This document shows, one piece after another, positions 1-11,486 of a DNA stretch of 64,000 bases. This stretch comes from Hydrogenophaga sp. IBVHS1 (GTDB lineage Bacteria > Pseudomonadota > Gammaproteobacteria > Burkholderiales > Burkholderiaceae_C), in the NCBI RefSeq assembly GCF_002127265.1, contig NZ_NFUU01000001.1, positions 2,736,040 through 2,800,039 of the forward strand. Direction: 5' to 3'. Position 1 is the stretch's first letter. Every line of letters begins with the position of its first letter. Below the pieces are notes generated by a model, which searched no databases, was not told the DNA's origin, and saw only the letters and a list, made by a program, of their open reading frames with translations. The position numbers and the translations under genes are program-made.

Positions 1-756
1 GCGGTGGAAGCCGCCCTCAGCGGCGACCGGGACAGCGCCGAAATGCGCGCGCTCTCGCCCTTGCTCGATCTGCAGGCGCGCGTGTCCGCCCTGCCCACGC
101 CCGAGACGGTGCTGGTGGAAGTGGTCAAGCTGCGCCGAGGCAGTTCGCTGTTCGTGTATCCGTTCGCTGGCCGCTCGGTGCACGAGGGCATGGCCGCGTT
201 GTTTGCCTTGCGGCTGGGGCGACTGGCACCGCACACCGTGGTGTTTGCGGTGAACGACTACGGCTTCGTGCTGAACTCGCAGCAGGTCATCGAAGTCGAT
301 GTGCAAACCATCGCCCGCATCCTCTCGCCCGAGGAGCTGATGGACGATCTGCACGAGGGCCTGAACCTGACCGAGATGGCGCGCCGCCAGTTTCGCGACA
401 TTGCACGCGTGGCCGGGATGCTCACGCCTTCGCTGCCGGGCGCGGCACGCCGCAGCCAGCGCCAGTTGCAGGCGTCCAGCGGCTTGCTGTTCGATGTGCT
501 GAAGCGCTACGACCCCGACCACCTGCTGCTGGCGCAGGCCGTGCGCGAGGTGTTCGAGGCACAGATGGACGTGCAGGCGCTCGCCGACACGCTCGCTCGC
601 TGTGCCACGCGCCGCATCGAGCTGCGCCAGCCGCGCACGCTCACGCCGCTCAGTTTTCCGCTGTGGGCAGAAACCGTGCGCGGCGAACTCAGCACCGAAG
701 ACTGGAGCACGCGCGTGCGGCGCGCGGCGCAGCAACTGCAGGAACGCCATGGCTGA
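1..756 (+). CDS. Ligase-associated DEXH-box helicase (Lhr-like), C-terminal part
   Basis: The reading frame is open at the left edge of the window, so only about the last 250 residues are present and both RecA-like helicase lobes lie outside. The visible part matches the DEAD/H-associated C-terminal domain of the Lhr-type helicases found with an ATP-dependent DNA ligase and PdeM in a bacterial DNA-damage-response cluster. Characteristic stretches are KLRRGSSLFVYPFAGR, where the chain runs into HEGMAALFALRLGR, and LFDVLKRYDPDHLL. The stop codon overlaps the start of the PdeM gene, which indicates translational coupling and supports the assignment. In this family the helicase is thought to unwind DNA ahead of processing by the partner nucleases; that role is family knowledge, not visible here. 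Confidence 0.85.
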   Translation, partial: AVEAALSGDRDSAEMRALSPLLDLQARVSALPTPETVLVEVVKLRRGSSLFVYPFAGRSVHEGMAALFALRLGRLAPHTVVFAVNDYGFVLNSQQVIEVDVQTIARILSPEELMDDLHEGLNLTEMARRQFRDIARVAGMLTPSLPGAARRSQRQLQASSGLLFDVLKRYDPDHLLLAQAVREVFEAQMDVQALADTLARCATRRIELRQPRTLTPLSFPLWAETVRGELSTEDWSTRVRRAAQQLQERHG

Positions 757-1414
757 CGGCGTGGATTCCATCGACGTGGTGGCGGCCGGCGAAACACTGC
801 GCCTGTACGCCGACAGGGCCCTCTACTGGCCCGCGCAGCGCCGGCTGCTGGTGGCCGACCTGCACCTGGGCAAGGACGACACCTTCCGCGCTGCCGGCAT
901 CGCGCTGCCTGCCGGTGGCACGCGGCACGATCTGGACCGCCTGAGTGCTTTGGTGGAGCGCAGCGGTGCGCAGTCGTTGTGGTTTCTGGGCGATCTGCTG
1001 CACGGCCCTTTGGTGGACACGAGCTGGCGCGACGACTGGGCCCGGTTTCGCGCCCGGCACGCCGGGCTGGAAATGCGGCTGGTGGAAGGCAACCACGACC
1101 GCGCGGCCCTGCGCGCGGGTCTGGACATTCAGCAATGCAGCCATCGCGTGGAAGAAGAAGGCAGCCGACTGGTGTTCGCGCACGCGCCGCCCCCCGCGAG
1201 TGATGCCGATGGCCGCCTGGTGGTCTGCGGCCACCTGCACCCGGTGGTGCGAGTGCCCGGCTTTCGTGGGCGTTTTCCGGCCTTCACCTTGACGAACGAG
1301 CATCTCGTGTTGCCTGCCTTCTCCCTGTTCACCGGAGGCTGGCTGGTGCACGAGGCGCGGGCCCGCTACGCGTGCATGAACGGGCACCTGCTGGACATGG
1401 GCACCGCGCATTGA
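749..1414 (+). CDS. pdeM: Ligase-associated DNA damage response endonuclease PdeM
   Basis: A 221-residue calcineurin-like metallophosphoesterase. The metal-binding motifs appear in order: DLHLGK, GDLLHG, EGNHDR and CGHLHP, which together give the di-metal phosphodiesterase site. The start ATG lies inside the last codons of the upstream helicase gene (8-bp overlap), the usual arrangement in the ligase-associated damage-response cluster. A longer in-frame extension exists upstream but runs through the helicase gene and was rejected. PdeM proteins are reported as DNA endonucleases or phosphodiesterases acting with the helicase and ligase; the cellular role here is inferred from family and context. 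Confidence 0.9.
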   Translation: MADGVDSIDVVAAGETLRLYADRALYWPAQRRLLVADLHLGKDDTFRAAGIALPAGGTRHDLDRLSALVERSGAQSLWFLGDLLHGPLVDTSWRDDWARFRARHAGLEMRLVEGNHDRAALRAGLDIQQCSHRVEEEGSRLVFAHAPPPASDADGRLVVCGHLHPVVRVPGFRGRFPAFTLTNEHLVLPAFSLFTGGWLVHEARARYACMNGHLLDMGTAH

Positions 1415-1442
1415 CGCGGGCCGCACAGGCCGATGACTTCGA

Positions 1443-2435
1443 TCAACCCGGCCGAATGTTGTTGCGCTGAATCACCTCGGTCATGGCGGCCGTGTCGCTC
1501 TTGATGCGGCGCGCCAGACCTTCGGGGCCGGTGCCGGCCACTTGCCAGCCCTGGGCGAAGATCTTCTGGCGGATGTCTTCACGGCGCACGATCTCGGTCA
1601 GCAGCGCGGCGAGCTTGTTCACGTTGGCCTTGGGCATGCTGTTGGGGGCAGCCACCGCATTCCAGATCTCGAGCTGGAAATCGCGCACACCCGCGTCGGC
1701 CAGGCTCGGCACATCGGGCACCAGGCTGCTGCGGCCGAGCGAGGTGACGCCGATGGCCTTGAGCTTGCCGCCGCGCACCTGCGCCATGGCCAGGCCCGGT
1801 GGCAGCAGCGACATCTGGATCTGCCCGCCAATGATGGCGGCGATGACCTGAGGGTTGCCAGGATAGGGCACATGCACCGGCGCGATGCCGGAGCGGCTCT
1901 TCAGCAGCTCCATGCCCAGATGACCCACGGTGCCCACGCCGGGTGTGCCGTAGTTCCACTTGTCGCCGGCGGCTTTGGCGGCCGCCAGGTAGGCCGCGCC
2001 GCTCTCGGCCACGGTGGCGGGCACGCTGAGCACCAGCGGCGCGGTGGCGATGAGCGAGACAGGGGTGAGGTCCTTGATGGGGTCGTAGGTGGTGTCGGGG
2101 TTGAGGATCTTGGCGATCGTCATGTTGCCGTTGATCATCAGGCCGATGGTGTGGTCGTCGTCTGCACGCGCCACCTGGGCGGCGGCAATGTTGCCCCCGG
2201 CGCCGGGCCGGTTCTCCACCACCACCGGCTGGCCCAGCGCCTGCGCCAGCGGCTCGGCCAGCAGGCGCGCGGTGAGGTCGGGCGACGAGCCACCGGGAAA
2301 GCCCACCACCAGCTTCAGCGGACGGCTGGGCCAGGCGGCCTGCGCGTGCGCCGTGGGCAACACGGTGGCGGCGGTGAGGGAGGCAGCGGCAGCCAGCGCC
2401 TGGCGACGGGTGATCGGCTTTTGCGGGTTCGTCAT
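1443..2435 (-). CDS. Tripartite tricarboxylate transporter receptor, Bug family (TctC-like)
   Basis: A 330-residue periplasmic solute-binding protein. The N-terminus has a twin-arginine-like signal (TRRQAL, near residues 9-14) followed by a hydrophobic stretch and a likely cleavage after AHA. Typical Bug signatures follow: WPSRPLKLVVGFPGG and then VVENRPGAGGNIAA. The chosen ATG has an AGGAAG ribosome-binding site and overlaps the stop of the upstream monooxygenase gene by 4 bp (ATGA). Bug proteins are greatly expanded in Burkholderiales and bind small carboxylates or aromatic acids. No membrane components of a TTT transporter are adjacent, so this may be an orphan receptor. Coupling to a flavin hydroxylase suggests an aromatic or carboxylate ligand, but the ligand cannot be read from sequence. 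Confidence 0.9.
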   Translation of the reverse strand: MTNPQKPITRRQALAAAASLTAATVLPTAHAQAAWPSRPLKLVVGFPGGSSPDLTARLLAEPLAQALGQPVVVENRPGAGGNIAAAQVARADDDHTIGLMINGNMTIAKILNPDTTYDPIKDLTPVSLIATAPLVLSVPATVAESGAAYLAAAKAAGDKWNYGTPGVGTVGHLGMELLKSRSGIAPVHVPYPGNPQVIAAIIGGQIQMSLLPPGLAMAQVRGGKLKAIGVTSLGRSSLVPDVPSLADAGVRDFQLEIWNAVAAPNSMPKANVNKLAALLTEIVRREDIRQKIFAQGWQVAGTGPEGLARRIKSDTAAMTEVIQRNNIRPG

Positions 2436-3679
2436 GTTGTCTTCCTTTTTCGAGGGGGTGGCATTTCGGGCGTGGCGGGCGGAGGCTCCGGTGGCCCATC
2501 GTAGAGCCACGCATTGTCCAGCAAGCGCTCGCCCAGGAGCGCCATGGCCCTGTTGCGCGCCCAGCGCAACGGGCCGGTGGCATGAAAGATGGTGCCGTTG
2601 CGCTGCGAGCGCGCCTGCACCTGAGCGTTGCGCGCCCAGCGGAGGTTGGCGTACTGCGCGAACACGTCGGGCCAGTCGGGTTTGCCGCGCTCGGCAGCCG
2701 CCAGGCGTCCCAGCGTCCACGCGTCCTCGAGCGCCATGGCCGCGCCCTGCGCCAGGTAGGGCCGCATGGGGTGCGCGGCATCGCCCAGCAGCGCCACACG
2801 GCCCTGCGCCTGCTCTTGCGGCCCCTGCAGGGGTACCCGGTCGTTCAAGGCCCAGCGCTGCCACCCGGTCACCGCCTCCAGCATCGCCAGGAGTTCGGCG
2901 AACGCGGGGCCCAGCGTGCGCTTCAGTTCGGCGGCATGGGCTTCATGCGTCCAGCCCTGCGGATCGTCGCCCGCCTCAAGGGTGCCGTGCAACACCACCA
3001 CCACATTGATCCACTCGCCCTGCTTCACCGGGTAGTGCACCACGTGCAGCCGTGGGCCGAGCCAGGCCGTGACCACGTTGGCCTTCAAGGCCGGCGGCAG
3101 ATCGGCCGTGCGCACCATGCCCCGGTAGGCCAGGTGCCCGGTGGCGCGCGGCATGTGGTCTCCCAACAAGTGGGTGCGCACCCGGCTCCAGAGTCCGTCG
3201 CAGCCGACGAGGGCCTCGCCCTGCATCGCCTCGCCTTGCTCCAGCGTGGCCCGCACACCGTCGGTGGTTTCCTCGAACGTGGTCACGCGCGCGCCCAGGC
3301 GCAGGCTCACCTCGTCGGGCATCCGCTGCACCGCTTGCAACAACAGGCCCTGCAGATCGGCACGGTGCAGCGTGGCATACACCTGCCCGTGCCGCGCCAG
3401 CGCCATGGCACCCAGACGCAGCTGCCCGATCTGTTGACCGCCATGCGCATCGCGCACGCGCAGGGCCTCGGGAAACGCGGCGCAGGCCAGCAGCGCATCC
3501 ATCAAGCCCCAGTCGGCCAGCACCCGCACGGCGTTGGGGCCCAGCTGCAAGCCGGCGCCCACCTCGGTCAGGGCGCTGCTCTGTTCCAGCACCACCGAGC
3601 GCACGCCCGCACGCGCCAGAGCCAGGGCACAAGCGAGTCCGCCGATGCCGCCGCCGGCGATGAGGGTGGTGGGTGTCAT
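2432..3679 (-). CDS. FAD-dependent aromatic monooxygenase (salicylate hydroxylase-like)
   Basis: A 415-residue single-component flavin hydroxylase of the p-hydroxybenzoate hydroxylase class. Visible motifs are the dinucleotide-binding GGGIGG at residues 9-14, CDG near 160-162 and the FAD-ribityl motif GDAAHP at 299-304. Overall resemblance is to salicylate 1-hydroxylase and 3-hydroxybenzoate 6-hydroxylase types, which use NAD(P)H and O2 to hydroxylate an aromatic ring, in some members with decarboxylation. The proline-rich, basic tail (after about residue 395) is likely disordered. Its stop overlaps the Bug receptor start by 4 bp, so uptake and oxidation of one compound may be linked. The substrate is unknown. 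Confidence 0.85.
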   Translation of the reverse strand: MTPTTLIAGGGIGGLACALALARAGVRSVVLEQSSALTEVGAGLQLGPNAVRVLADWGLMDALLACAAFPEALRVRDAHGGQQIGQLRLGAMALARHGQVYATLHRADLQGLLLQAVQRMPDEVSLRLGARVTTFEETTDGVRATLEQGEAMQGEALVGCDGLWSRVRTHLLGDHMPRATGHLAYRGMVRTADLPPALKANVVTAWLGPRLHVVHYPVKQGEWINVVVVLHGTLEAGDDPQGWTHEAHAAELKRTLGPAFAELLAMLEAVTGWQRWALNDRVPLQGPQEQAQGRVALLGDAAHPMRPYLAQGAAMALEDAWTLGRLAAAERGKPDWPDVFAQYANLRWARNAQVQARSQRNGTIFHATGPLRWARNRAMALLGERLLDNAWLYDGPPEPPPATPEMPPPRKRKTT

Positions 3680-3747
3680 GCGGCGATTGTGCCGGGGCCG
3701 CGATCGGCGTTCAGCCCGCCCGGCTCACCGCAAAGGTGCGGTCGCGA

Positions 3748-4815
3748 TCAGAGAATCCGGTTGAACCACAGCACCGACAAGGCGGCCGAGAACAGCGCCA
3801 GGATGGAAGCCGCCAGCGCCAGCAGGCCGGAGATCTCGGTTTCCTTCTTCTCCACCGTCAGGCGCGAACTCAATGTTTCGTACACCTTCTTCAGGTTCTC
3901 TGCGGTGCCGGCGTAGTAGTACTCGGCCTGCGTGGCACGGGCCACTTCCTTCAGGCTCTCTTCGTCCAGGCGCACGCGCATGGACCAGCCCTCGAAGCCG
4001 ATGATCTCGCCATCGACCGTGCCCACACCCACGGTGTAGACGCGCACGCCGCGCTCGGCCGCCATCTTGGCGGCTTCGGCGGTGTCCACGCCGGTGGTGC
4101 GCTGGCCGTCGGTGAGCAGAATGATGGCGGCCGAGGAGTAGGAACCGGGTGCCACCGGCGTGAAGGGCTTGTCGTCGGGCTTGGGCTGGTCGAGCGCGCG
4201 GCCCTTGGGGGCAAAGGGGTCGGTGTTGCGGCTGTAGGTCATGTCGCCGAGGTTGATGCGCTGCTCGGGAAACAACTCCGAGAGCGAAACCACGATGGCG
4301 CTGCCGATGGCGGTGGCGCGCTGCAGCTGAAACTTGTCGATGGCGGCCACCAGGTCTTCGCGGCTGAGGGTGACGGGCTGCACCACCTGCGCCGAACCGG
4401 CGAAGGCGACGATGCCGACCTTCACATGGCGAGGCAACTCGGCCAGAAAGGCCTTGGCGGCGTTCTGCGAGGCCACGAGGCGATTGGGCTGCACGTCTTC
4501 GGCGCGCATGCTGCCCGAGACGTCCATGGCGAGGATGATGGTCTGCTGCGTGGAGGGCAGCGCGATGCTGGCCACGGGGCGCGATGAGGCCAGCAGCATG
4601 ATGGCGATGGACAGCAACAGCAGCATCGGCGGCACGTGCCGGCGCCAGCCGATGCCCCGGCCCAGGGCTTCGCGCACGATGGACAGGCTGGCGTACTGCA
4701 AAGCGACCTGCTTGCGCCGGCGCAGCAGCCACACATACAGCAGCACCAGCACGGGCAAGGCCACCAGCAGCCAGAGCAGCTGGGGCCAGATGAAGGTGAC
4801 GGGCCAGCTGTTCAT
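3748..4815 (-). CDS. VWA domain membrane protein (BatA-like)
   Basis: A 355-residue inner-membrane protein with two N-terminal membrane segments (about residues 12-31 and 62-78), a von Willebrand A domain with the MIDAS sequence DVSGSM at 98-103, and a C-terminal membrane segment at about 329-350. This topology is that of Bacteroides aerotolerance (BatA)-type proteins. It is the last gene of a MoxR-DUF58-VWA operon and its ATG overlaps the DUF58 stop by 4 bp. In such operons the MoxR ATPase is thought to act as a chaperone with the VWA protein as metal-dependent adaptor; the client here is unknown. No BatB-like second VWA protein or TPR protein follows. Confidence 0.88.
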   Translation of the reverse strand: MNSWPVTFIWPQLLWLLVALPVLVLLYVWLLRRRKQVALQYASLSIVREALGRGIGWRRHVPPMLLLLSIAIMLLASSRPVASIALPSTQQTIILAMDVSGSMRAEDVQPNRLVASQNAAKAFLAELPRHVKVGIVAFAGSAQVVQPVTLSREDLVAAIDKFQLQRATAIGSAIVVSLSELFPEQRINLGDMTYSRNTDPFAPKGRALDQPKPDDKPFTPVAPGSYSSAAIILLTDGQRTTGVDTAEAAKMAAERGVRVYTVGVGTVDGEIIGFEGWSMRVRLDEESLKEVARATQAEYYYAGTAENLKKVYETLSSRLTVEKKETEISGLLALAASILALFSAALSVLWFNRIL

Positions 4816-5882
4816 GGTCTAACTCCTTGAGTTCTGGTACCCAGACCGTGGCGCGTGCGGGCAGGCAACTGGGTGGGCACAGGGCGGCCAGCCAGGCCTT
4901 CCCGGCCCAGGCGCTGGCGGCGTTTGCGCAGCTCGATGAAGCGCATCACGGCCTCGGCGAGGTCGTCGTCGGTAGAGAGTTCGAGCGTGTCCACGCCGGC
5001 ACGGCCCAGGCTCTCGCGCAATTGCGCCTCGCGCTGCGCGGCAATGCGGGCGAAGCGCTGGCGAAAGCCGGCGTCGTGGGTGTCCACCAGCAGTTGCTGG
5101 CCGGTCTCGGCGTCGCGGATGGGAATCAGGCCGAGGTCGGGCAGGTCGAGTTCAAGCGGGTCGAGCAGGCGCACGGCCACCACGTCGTGCCGGCGCGCGA
5201 GTTCACCCAGCGGTTTTTCCCAGCCGGGCTCGCTGATGAAATCGGACACCACGAACACGGTGGCGCGCTGGCGCACGGTGTGCACCGCCGCCTTCAGCAG
5301 ATCGGAGAGTTGTGTGACGCCGTTCTTGCTGGCGCCCGCAGGCTTCACCGGTGGCTGCAGCACCATCTGCATGAGGCGAAGCACCTGCGTGCGCCCGCCA
5401 CGCGCTGGCAGCACGGCGTCCACCACCGGCTGACCTCGCGAGCCATACAGCACCGCACCCACGCGGTTGCCGTGGCGGCCGATCAGGCGCGCGAGCACGG
5501 CGGTGAAATCAAGCAGCACCTGGCTCTTGCGCTGTTCGCCCGAGCCGAAGTCCACCGAAGGGCTGAGGTCGAGCAGAAACCAGGCAGCCATCTCGCGGTC
5601 TTCGGTGAACACGCGCACGTGCGGCGTTTGCAACCGGGCCGTGACGTTCCAGTCGATGTGGCGCACGTCGTCGTGGTGCTGGTATTCGCGCAGGTCGGCC
5701 AGATCAAGCCCCGAGCCGCGCATGAGGGTGCGGAAATCGCCCTGCAGCAAGCCATCGAGCCGCTTGAGCACAGTCCACTCCAGCCGGCGCAGCAGCGCAT
5801 CGGCACGGCGCGCCACCGGCGTGGCGGTCGCCACCGCCGCAGCCTGGCTATCGCCTTTCTTGCCGAAGAGCCGACCCAGCAT
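4812..5882 (-). CDS. DUF58 domain-containing protein
   Basis: A 356-residue soluble protein. The DUF58 signature is clear around residues 65-80 (REYQHHDDVRHIDWN), followed by LLDLSPSVDFG, which resembles the start of a degenerate VWA fold. It lies 2 bp downstream of the MoxR ATPase gene and overlaps the VWA gene by 4 bp, so the three are co-translated. Genes of this family almost always accompany MoxR and VWA partners and are thought to be adaptors in a folding or activation complex. No enzyme activity is known. The C-terminal tail is basic and proline-containing. Confidence 0.9.
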   Translation of the reverse strand: MLGRLFGKKGDSQAAAVATATPVARRADALLRRLEWTVLKRLDGLLQGDFRTLMRGSGLDLADLREYQHHDDVRHIDWNVTARLQTPHVRVFTEDREMAAWFLLDLSPSVDFGSGEQRKSQVLLDFTAVLARLIGRHGNRVGAVLYGSRGQPVVDAVLPARGGRTQVLRLMQMVLQPPVKPAGASKNGVTQLSDLLKAAVHTVRQRATVFVVSDFISEPGWEKPLGELARRHDVVAVRLLDPLELDLPDLGLIPIRDAETGQQLLVDTHDAGFRQRFARIAAQREAQLRESLGRAGVDTLELSTDDDLAEAVMRFIELRKRRQRLGREGLAGRPVPTQLPARTRHGLGTRTQGVRP

Positions 5883-5884
5883 GT

Positions 5885-6886
5885 TCAGGCCACTTTCTTC
5901 TCATGCTCCAGCGGGCGTGCCGGTGGAGGAATGTGCTTCATGATGCGCGCCACCAGCGCCTCGCTGGTGAGGCCTTCGGACAGGCCCTCATAAGACAGCA
6001 CCACACGGTGGCGCAGCACGTCGGGGACGAGATCGGTCATGTCTTCGGGCAACGCGTAATTGCGGCCACGCAGCATGGCCAGGGCGCGCGCACCTTCCAC
6101 CAGGCCAATGGTGGCGCGGGGGCTGGCGCCGAAGGTGATGAGGTTCGCCATGTCCTTGATGCCGTGCTTCTCGGGCGTGCGGGTGGCCGACACCAGCTTC
6201 ACGGCGTACTGCACCAGCGAGGGATCGACATACACCTGGCGGCACTGCGCCTGCAGCACGGCGAGCTGGTCGGTGGTGGCCACCGCGTTGATGTCCACCT
6301 GCGGGCCGGTGACGCGCTCCACGATGACGAACTCTTCTTCATCGGTCGGGTAGTCCACCATCACCTTCATCATGAAGCGGTCCACCTGCGCCTCGGGCAG
6401 CGGGTAGGTGCCCTCGGTCTCGATCGGGTTCTGCGTGGCCATCACCAGGAAGGGGTTGGGCACCTTGTGCGTTTCGCCGGCAATCGTCACCTGGCGTTCC
6501 TGCATCACTTCCAGCAACGCGCTCTGCACCTTGGCGGGCGCGCGGTTGATTTCGTCGGCCAGCAGCAGGTTGGCAAACACCGGGCCGAGCGAGGTGCTGA
6601 AGTCGCCGGTCTTTTGGTTGTAGATGCGCGTGCCCACCAGGTCGGCGGGCACGAGGTCGGGCGTGAACTGGATGCGTTTGAACCGGCCCTGCACCACGCT
6701 CGCCAGCGTCTTGACAGTGAGCGTCTTGGCCAGGCCCGGAACCCCTTCCACCAGCAGGTGGCCCTGCGCGAGCATGGCCACCATGACGCGCTCGAGGAAC
6801 CGGTCCTGCCCCACCACCACCCTTTTCACCTCGTACAGGATCTGCTCCATGAGCTGGGCGGTGTCGGGGGCGTTGCTTTGATCCAT
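5885..6886 (-). CDS. MoxR-family AAA+ ATPase
   Basis: A 333-residue AAA+ ATPase. Walker A is GVPGLAKT at residues 48-55, and the Walker B region is LLLADEINRAP near 112-122, followed by the MoxR-typical sequence VMATQNPIETEGTYPLPEAQVDRF (written here as two parts: VMATQNPIETEG then TYPLPEAQVDRF). Length and motifs match the family. It stands between a trypsin-like protease gene (26-bp gap) and DUF58 (2-bp gap). MoxR ATPases are chaperone-like and act with VWA proteins on specific clients, for example maturation of metalloenzymes or envelope-stress functions. Which applies here cannot be decided from sequence. Confidence 0.92.
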   Translation of the reverse strand: MDQSNAPDTAQLMEQILYEVKRVVVGQDRFLERVMVAMLAQGHLLVEGVPGLAKTLTVKTLASVVQGRFKRIQFTPDLVPADLVGTRIYNQKTGDFSTSLGPVFANLLLADEINRAPAKVQSALLEVMQERQVTIAGETHKVPNPFLVMATQNPIETEGTYPLPEAQVDRFMMKVMVDYPTDEEEFVIVERVTGPQVDINAVATTDQLAVLQAQCRQVYVDPSLVQYAVKLVSATRTPEKHGIKDMANLITFGASPRATIGLVEGARALAMLRGRNYALPEDMTDLVPDVLRHRVVLSYEGLSEGLTSEALVARIMKHIPPPARPLEHEKKVA

Positions 6887-6912
6887 GGAGCGCTCCTGTG
6901 TGGGTGACGTGA

Positions 6913-7827
6913 CTAGAACGGGGGCAGACCGGCGGCGCTCGCGGCGCTCTCGATCGGTACAGCAAAACCGATGCCAACGAAGGTGCGGTGGCTGGTGGGG
7001 TTGAGGATACCGGTGACGATGCCGACCACTTCGCCATCCATGGTGATCAGAGGTCCGCCGGAATTGCCCGGGTTGGCGGCCGCGTCGAACTGGATCAGGT
7101 TGCTGATTTCCTGCTCACCCTCTGGCGACTTGAAGGCGCGGCCAAAACCCGAAATGACGCCGTGCGAGACGGAAGGCCCGATGCCGAACGGGAAACCCAC
7201 GGCCACCACATGATCGCCCGGCACGAGATCGCCGGTGGAGCGCATGGTGGCGGCGATCAGGTCGTCGGGGATGGTGTGGGCCTGCAGCACGGCCAGGTCG
7301 TTGTGGGCCTGCACCCCGGTCACCGTGGCGCCGGATTCGCTGCCGTCTGCAAACACCAGCTTGACCGTCTGTGCGCCCTGCACCACGTGCAGGTTGGTCA
7401 GGATGATGCCCTTGTCGACAATCACCACGCCGGTGCCCACGCCCTGCTCGACCTCTTCGCCCTTCTTGTCCTTGCCGTAGGACATGACGCGCACCACGGC
7501 GGGGCGGACCTTTTCGGCCGCGCGCGAGGCGGCCGAGGGGATGTTCTGGGTGGTGAGGGTGCGCAGCACCGCTGCGTCGATGTCTTTCTGCGTCAGCGCC
7601 CGGGGCCCGGTTTGCTGCCAGACGCTGGCCGCCAGCAGCGCGGCCAGCAGGGCCATGCCGGCCCACAGGGTGCGCGGGCTACCGGCCGCAAGCGTCGCCC
7701 CCTGGCGCCAGCGCCTCAGGCGCCCCGGCGGAGCGGCCGGCACCGCCGGCGGTTTGACCTCTGCAGGCGCATCCGCCTGCGCCCCCGAGCCTCGGCGGGA
7801 AGGGCTGTACACGGCAGGTTTTCGCAT
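6913..7827 (-). CDS. Membrane-anchored trypsin-like serine protease (S1C, HtrA-type without PDZ)
   Basis: A 304-residue protein with a proline- and arginine-rich cytoplasmic N-terminus, one membrane segment at about residues 54-70, then a periplasmic trypsin-fold domain. The catalytic triad is visible as LTNLHVV (His147), HNDLAVL (Asp177) and NPGNSGGP (Ser256). There is no PDZ domain, unlike DegP or DegS; the chain ends soon after the protease domain. The ATG with AGGAG seven bases upstream was preferred to an in-frame GTG 30 bp earlier. It is the first gene of the operon that continues into MoxR, DUF58 and VWA, which hints that proteolysis or quality control is part of that complex's job. 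Confidence 0.85.
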   Translation of the reverse strand: MRKPAVYSPSRRGSGAQADAPAEVKPPAVPAAPPGRLRRWRQGATLAAGSPRTLWAGMALLAALLAASVWQQTGPRALTQKDIDAAVLRTLTTQNIPSAASRAAEKVRPAVVRVMSYGKDKKGEEVEQGVGTGVVIVDKGIILTNLHVVQGAQTVKLVFADGSESGATVTGVQAHNDLAVLQAHTIPDDLIAATMRSTGDLVPGDHVVAVGFPFGIGPSVSHGVISGFGRAFKSPEGEQEISNLIQFDAAANPGNSGGPLITMDGEVVGIVTGILNPTSHRTFVGIGFAVPIESAASAAGLPPF

Positions 7828-7860
7828 GGCGGCTCCTGATGACAGGGGGGACGACACATC

Positions 7861-7877
7861 ATGCCGCGTTGCGGCAT
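7861..7877 (-). other. Short inverted repeat between acnA and the protease gene
   Basis: ATGCCGC and GCGGCAT are separated by 3 bases. The hairpin lies just after the acnA stop (reading on the minus strand) and lacks a T-run, so it could be a weak or Rho-assisted terminator or an RNA-stability element. Confidence 0.3.
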
Positions 7878-7882
7878 CCGGC

Positions 7883-10804
<2,922 letters not shown>

Positions 10805-10904
10805 GGTCAACTCCTGACGGAAACGGTGAAACACCGGCTCATTCTGTCAGCAGTGGGCGCAAGCCGGCACGGGGCACCGAAATGCCCCATGCCGGCGCGC
10901 AGGG

Positions 10905-11063
10905 TCAGATTCTTCCCATGATGAGGAGGATCAGCACCACCACAAGCACGACGCCCAGCACACCGCTGGGCCCGTAGCCCCAGGACTTGCTGTGCGGCCA
11001 GCTCGGAATCACACCGAGCAACAACAACACCAGAACAATCAACAGAATGGTTCCAAGGGTCAT
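10905..11063 (-). CDS. DUF3309 family small membrane peptide
   Basis: A 52-residue, very hydrophobic peptide. It begins MTLGTILLIVLVLLLLG, has a short polar centre (PSWPHSKSWGYGPSG) and a second hydrophobic stretch, so it is a two-helix membrane hairpin. This is the standard layout of the DUF3309 family. A strong AGGAG site lies upstream of the ATG. Its function is unknown. It lies upstream of acnA on the same strand, with a gap of about 100 bp. Confidence 0.85.
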   Translation of the reverse strand: MTLGTILLIVLVLLLLGVIPSWPHSKSWGYGPSGVLGVVLVVVLILLIMGRI

Positions 11064-11486
11064 GACGTTCTCCTGATCAGTTGAAGGTAGGTTGGCTGGA
11101 GCCGAGGCAGGCGGCCAGGGAAGAGGAGGACAGCGGGACTGCCGGCGAGATGAAATGTTTCATGGGAATCCGAGGTAGATCAATAAGCGCAGCATCTGCA
11201 GCTGCATGAGATCGCGTCAGCCGACCTGACCTGTCAAACCGTGCATCTGAAACGCTGAGCGCAGGCTAGGCTGACACCACCAGCCTGTCGGTGCGATGAC
11301 TCACATAGGCACTCTTTCGCCAGAGGAAATGCTTCGCGAACTGGCACTTCTGCGCCGTTTTAAACATGGGTTTCACCCGTTTGTACATAAGCGTGCCAGC
11401 GTACTGACGGTGCTGTTGGGCGCACGGAGACTTCGGCAGATATGAACCCGGAGCCTTGACTCCAGGCATACACAAAAGAAGGACCC
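11064..11486. other. Intergenic stretch of about 420 bp
   Basis: This region separates the minus-strand DUF3309 gene from the plus-strand ice-binding gene and should contain both promoters. A TTGACT hexamer lies at 11456, but no matching -10 box is convincing. The stretch is less GC-rich than its flanks. One 49-codon frame (11296-11445, +) has no ribosome-binding site and no family I recognise; it is treated as doubtful. No RNA gene is seen. Confidence 0.4.

Noticed and set aside
2436-2864. N-terminal extension of the Bug receptor frame
   Set aside because: It lies within the monooxygenase gene in another frame. A good ribosome-binding site, a signal peptide and an ATGA overlap mark the true start.
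3727-3742. ACCGC/GCGGT hairpin after the VWA gene as a terminator
   Set aside because: Only five base pairs and no T-run. It may be chance in GC-rich DNA.
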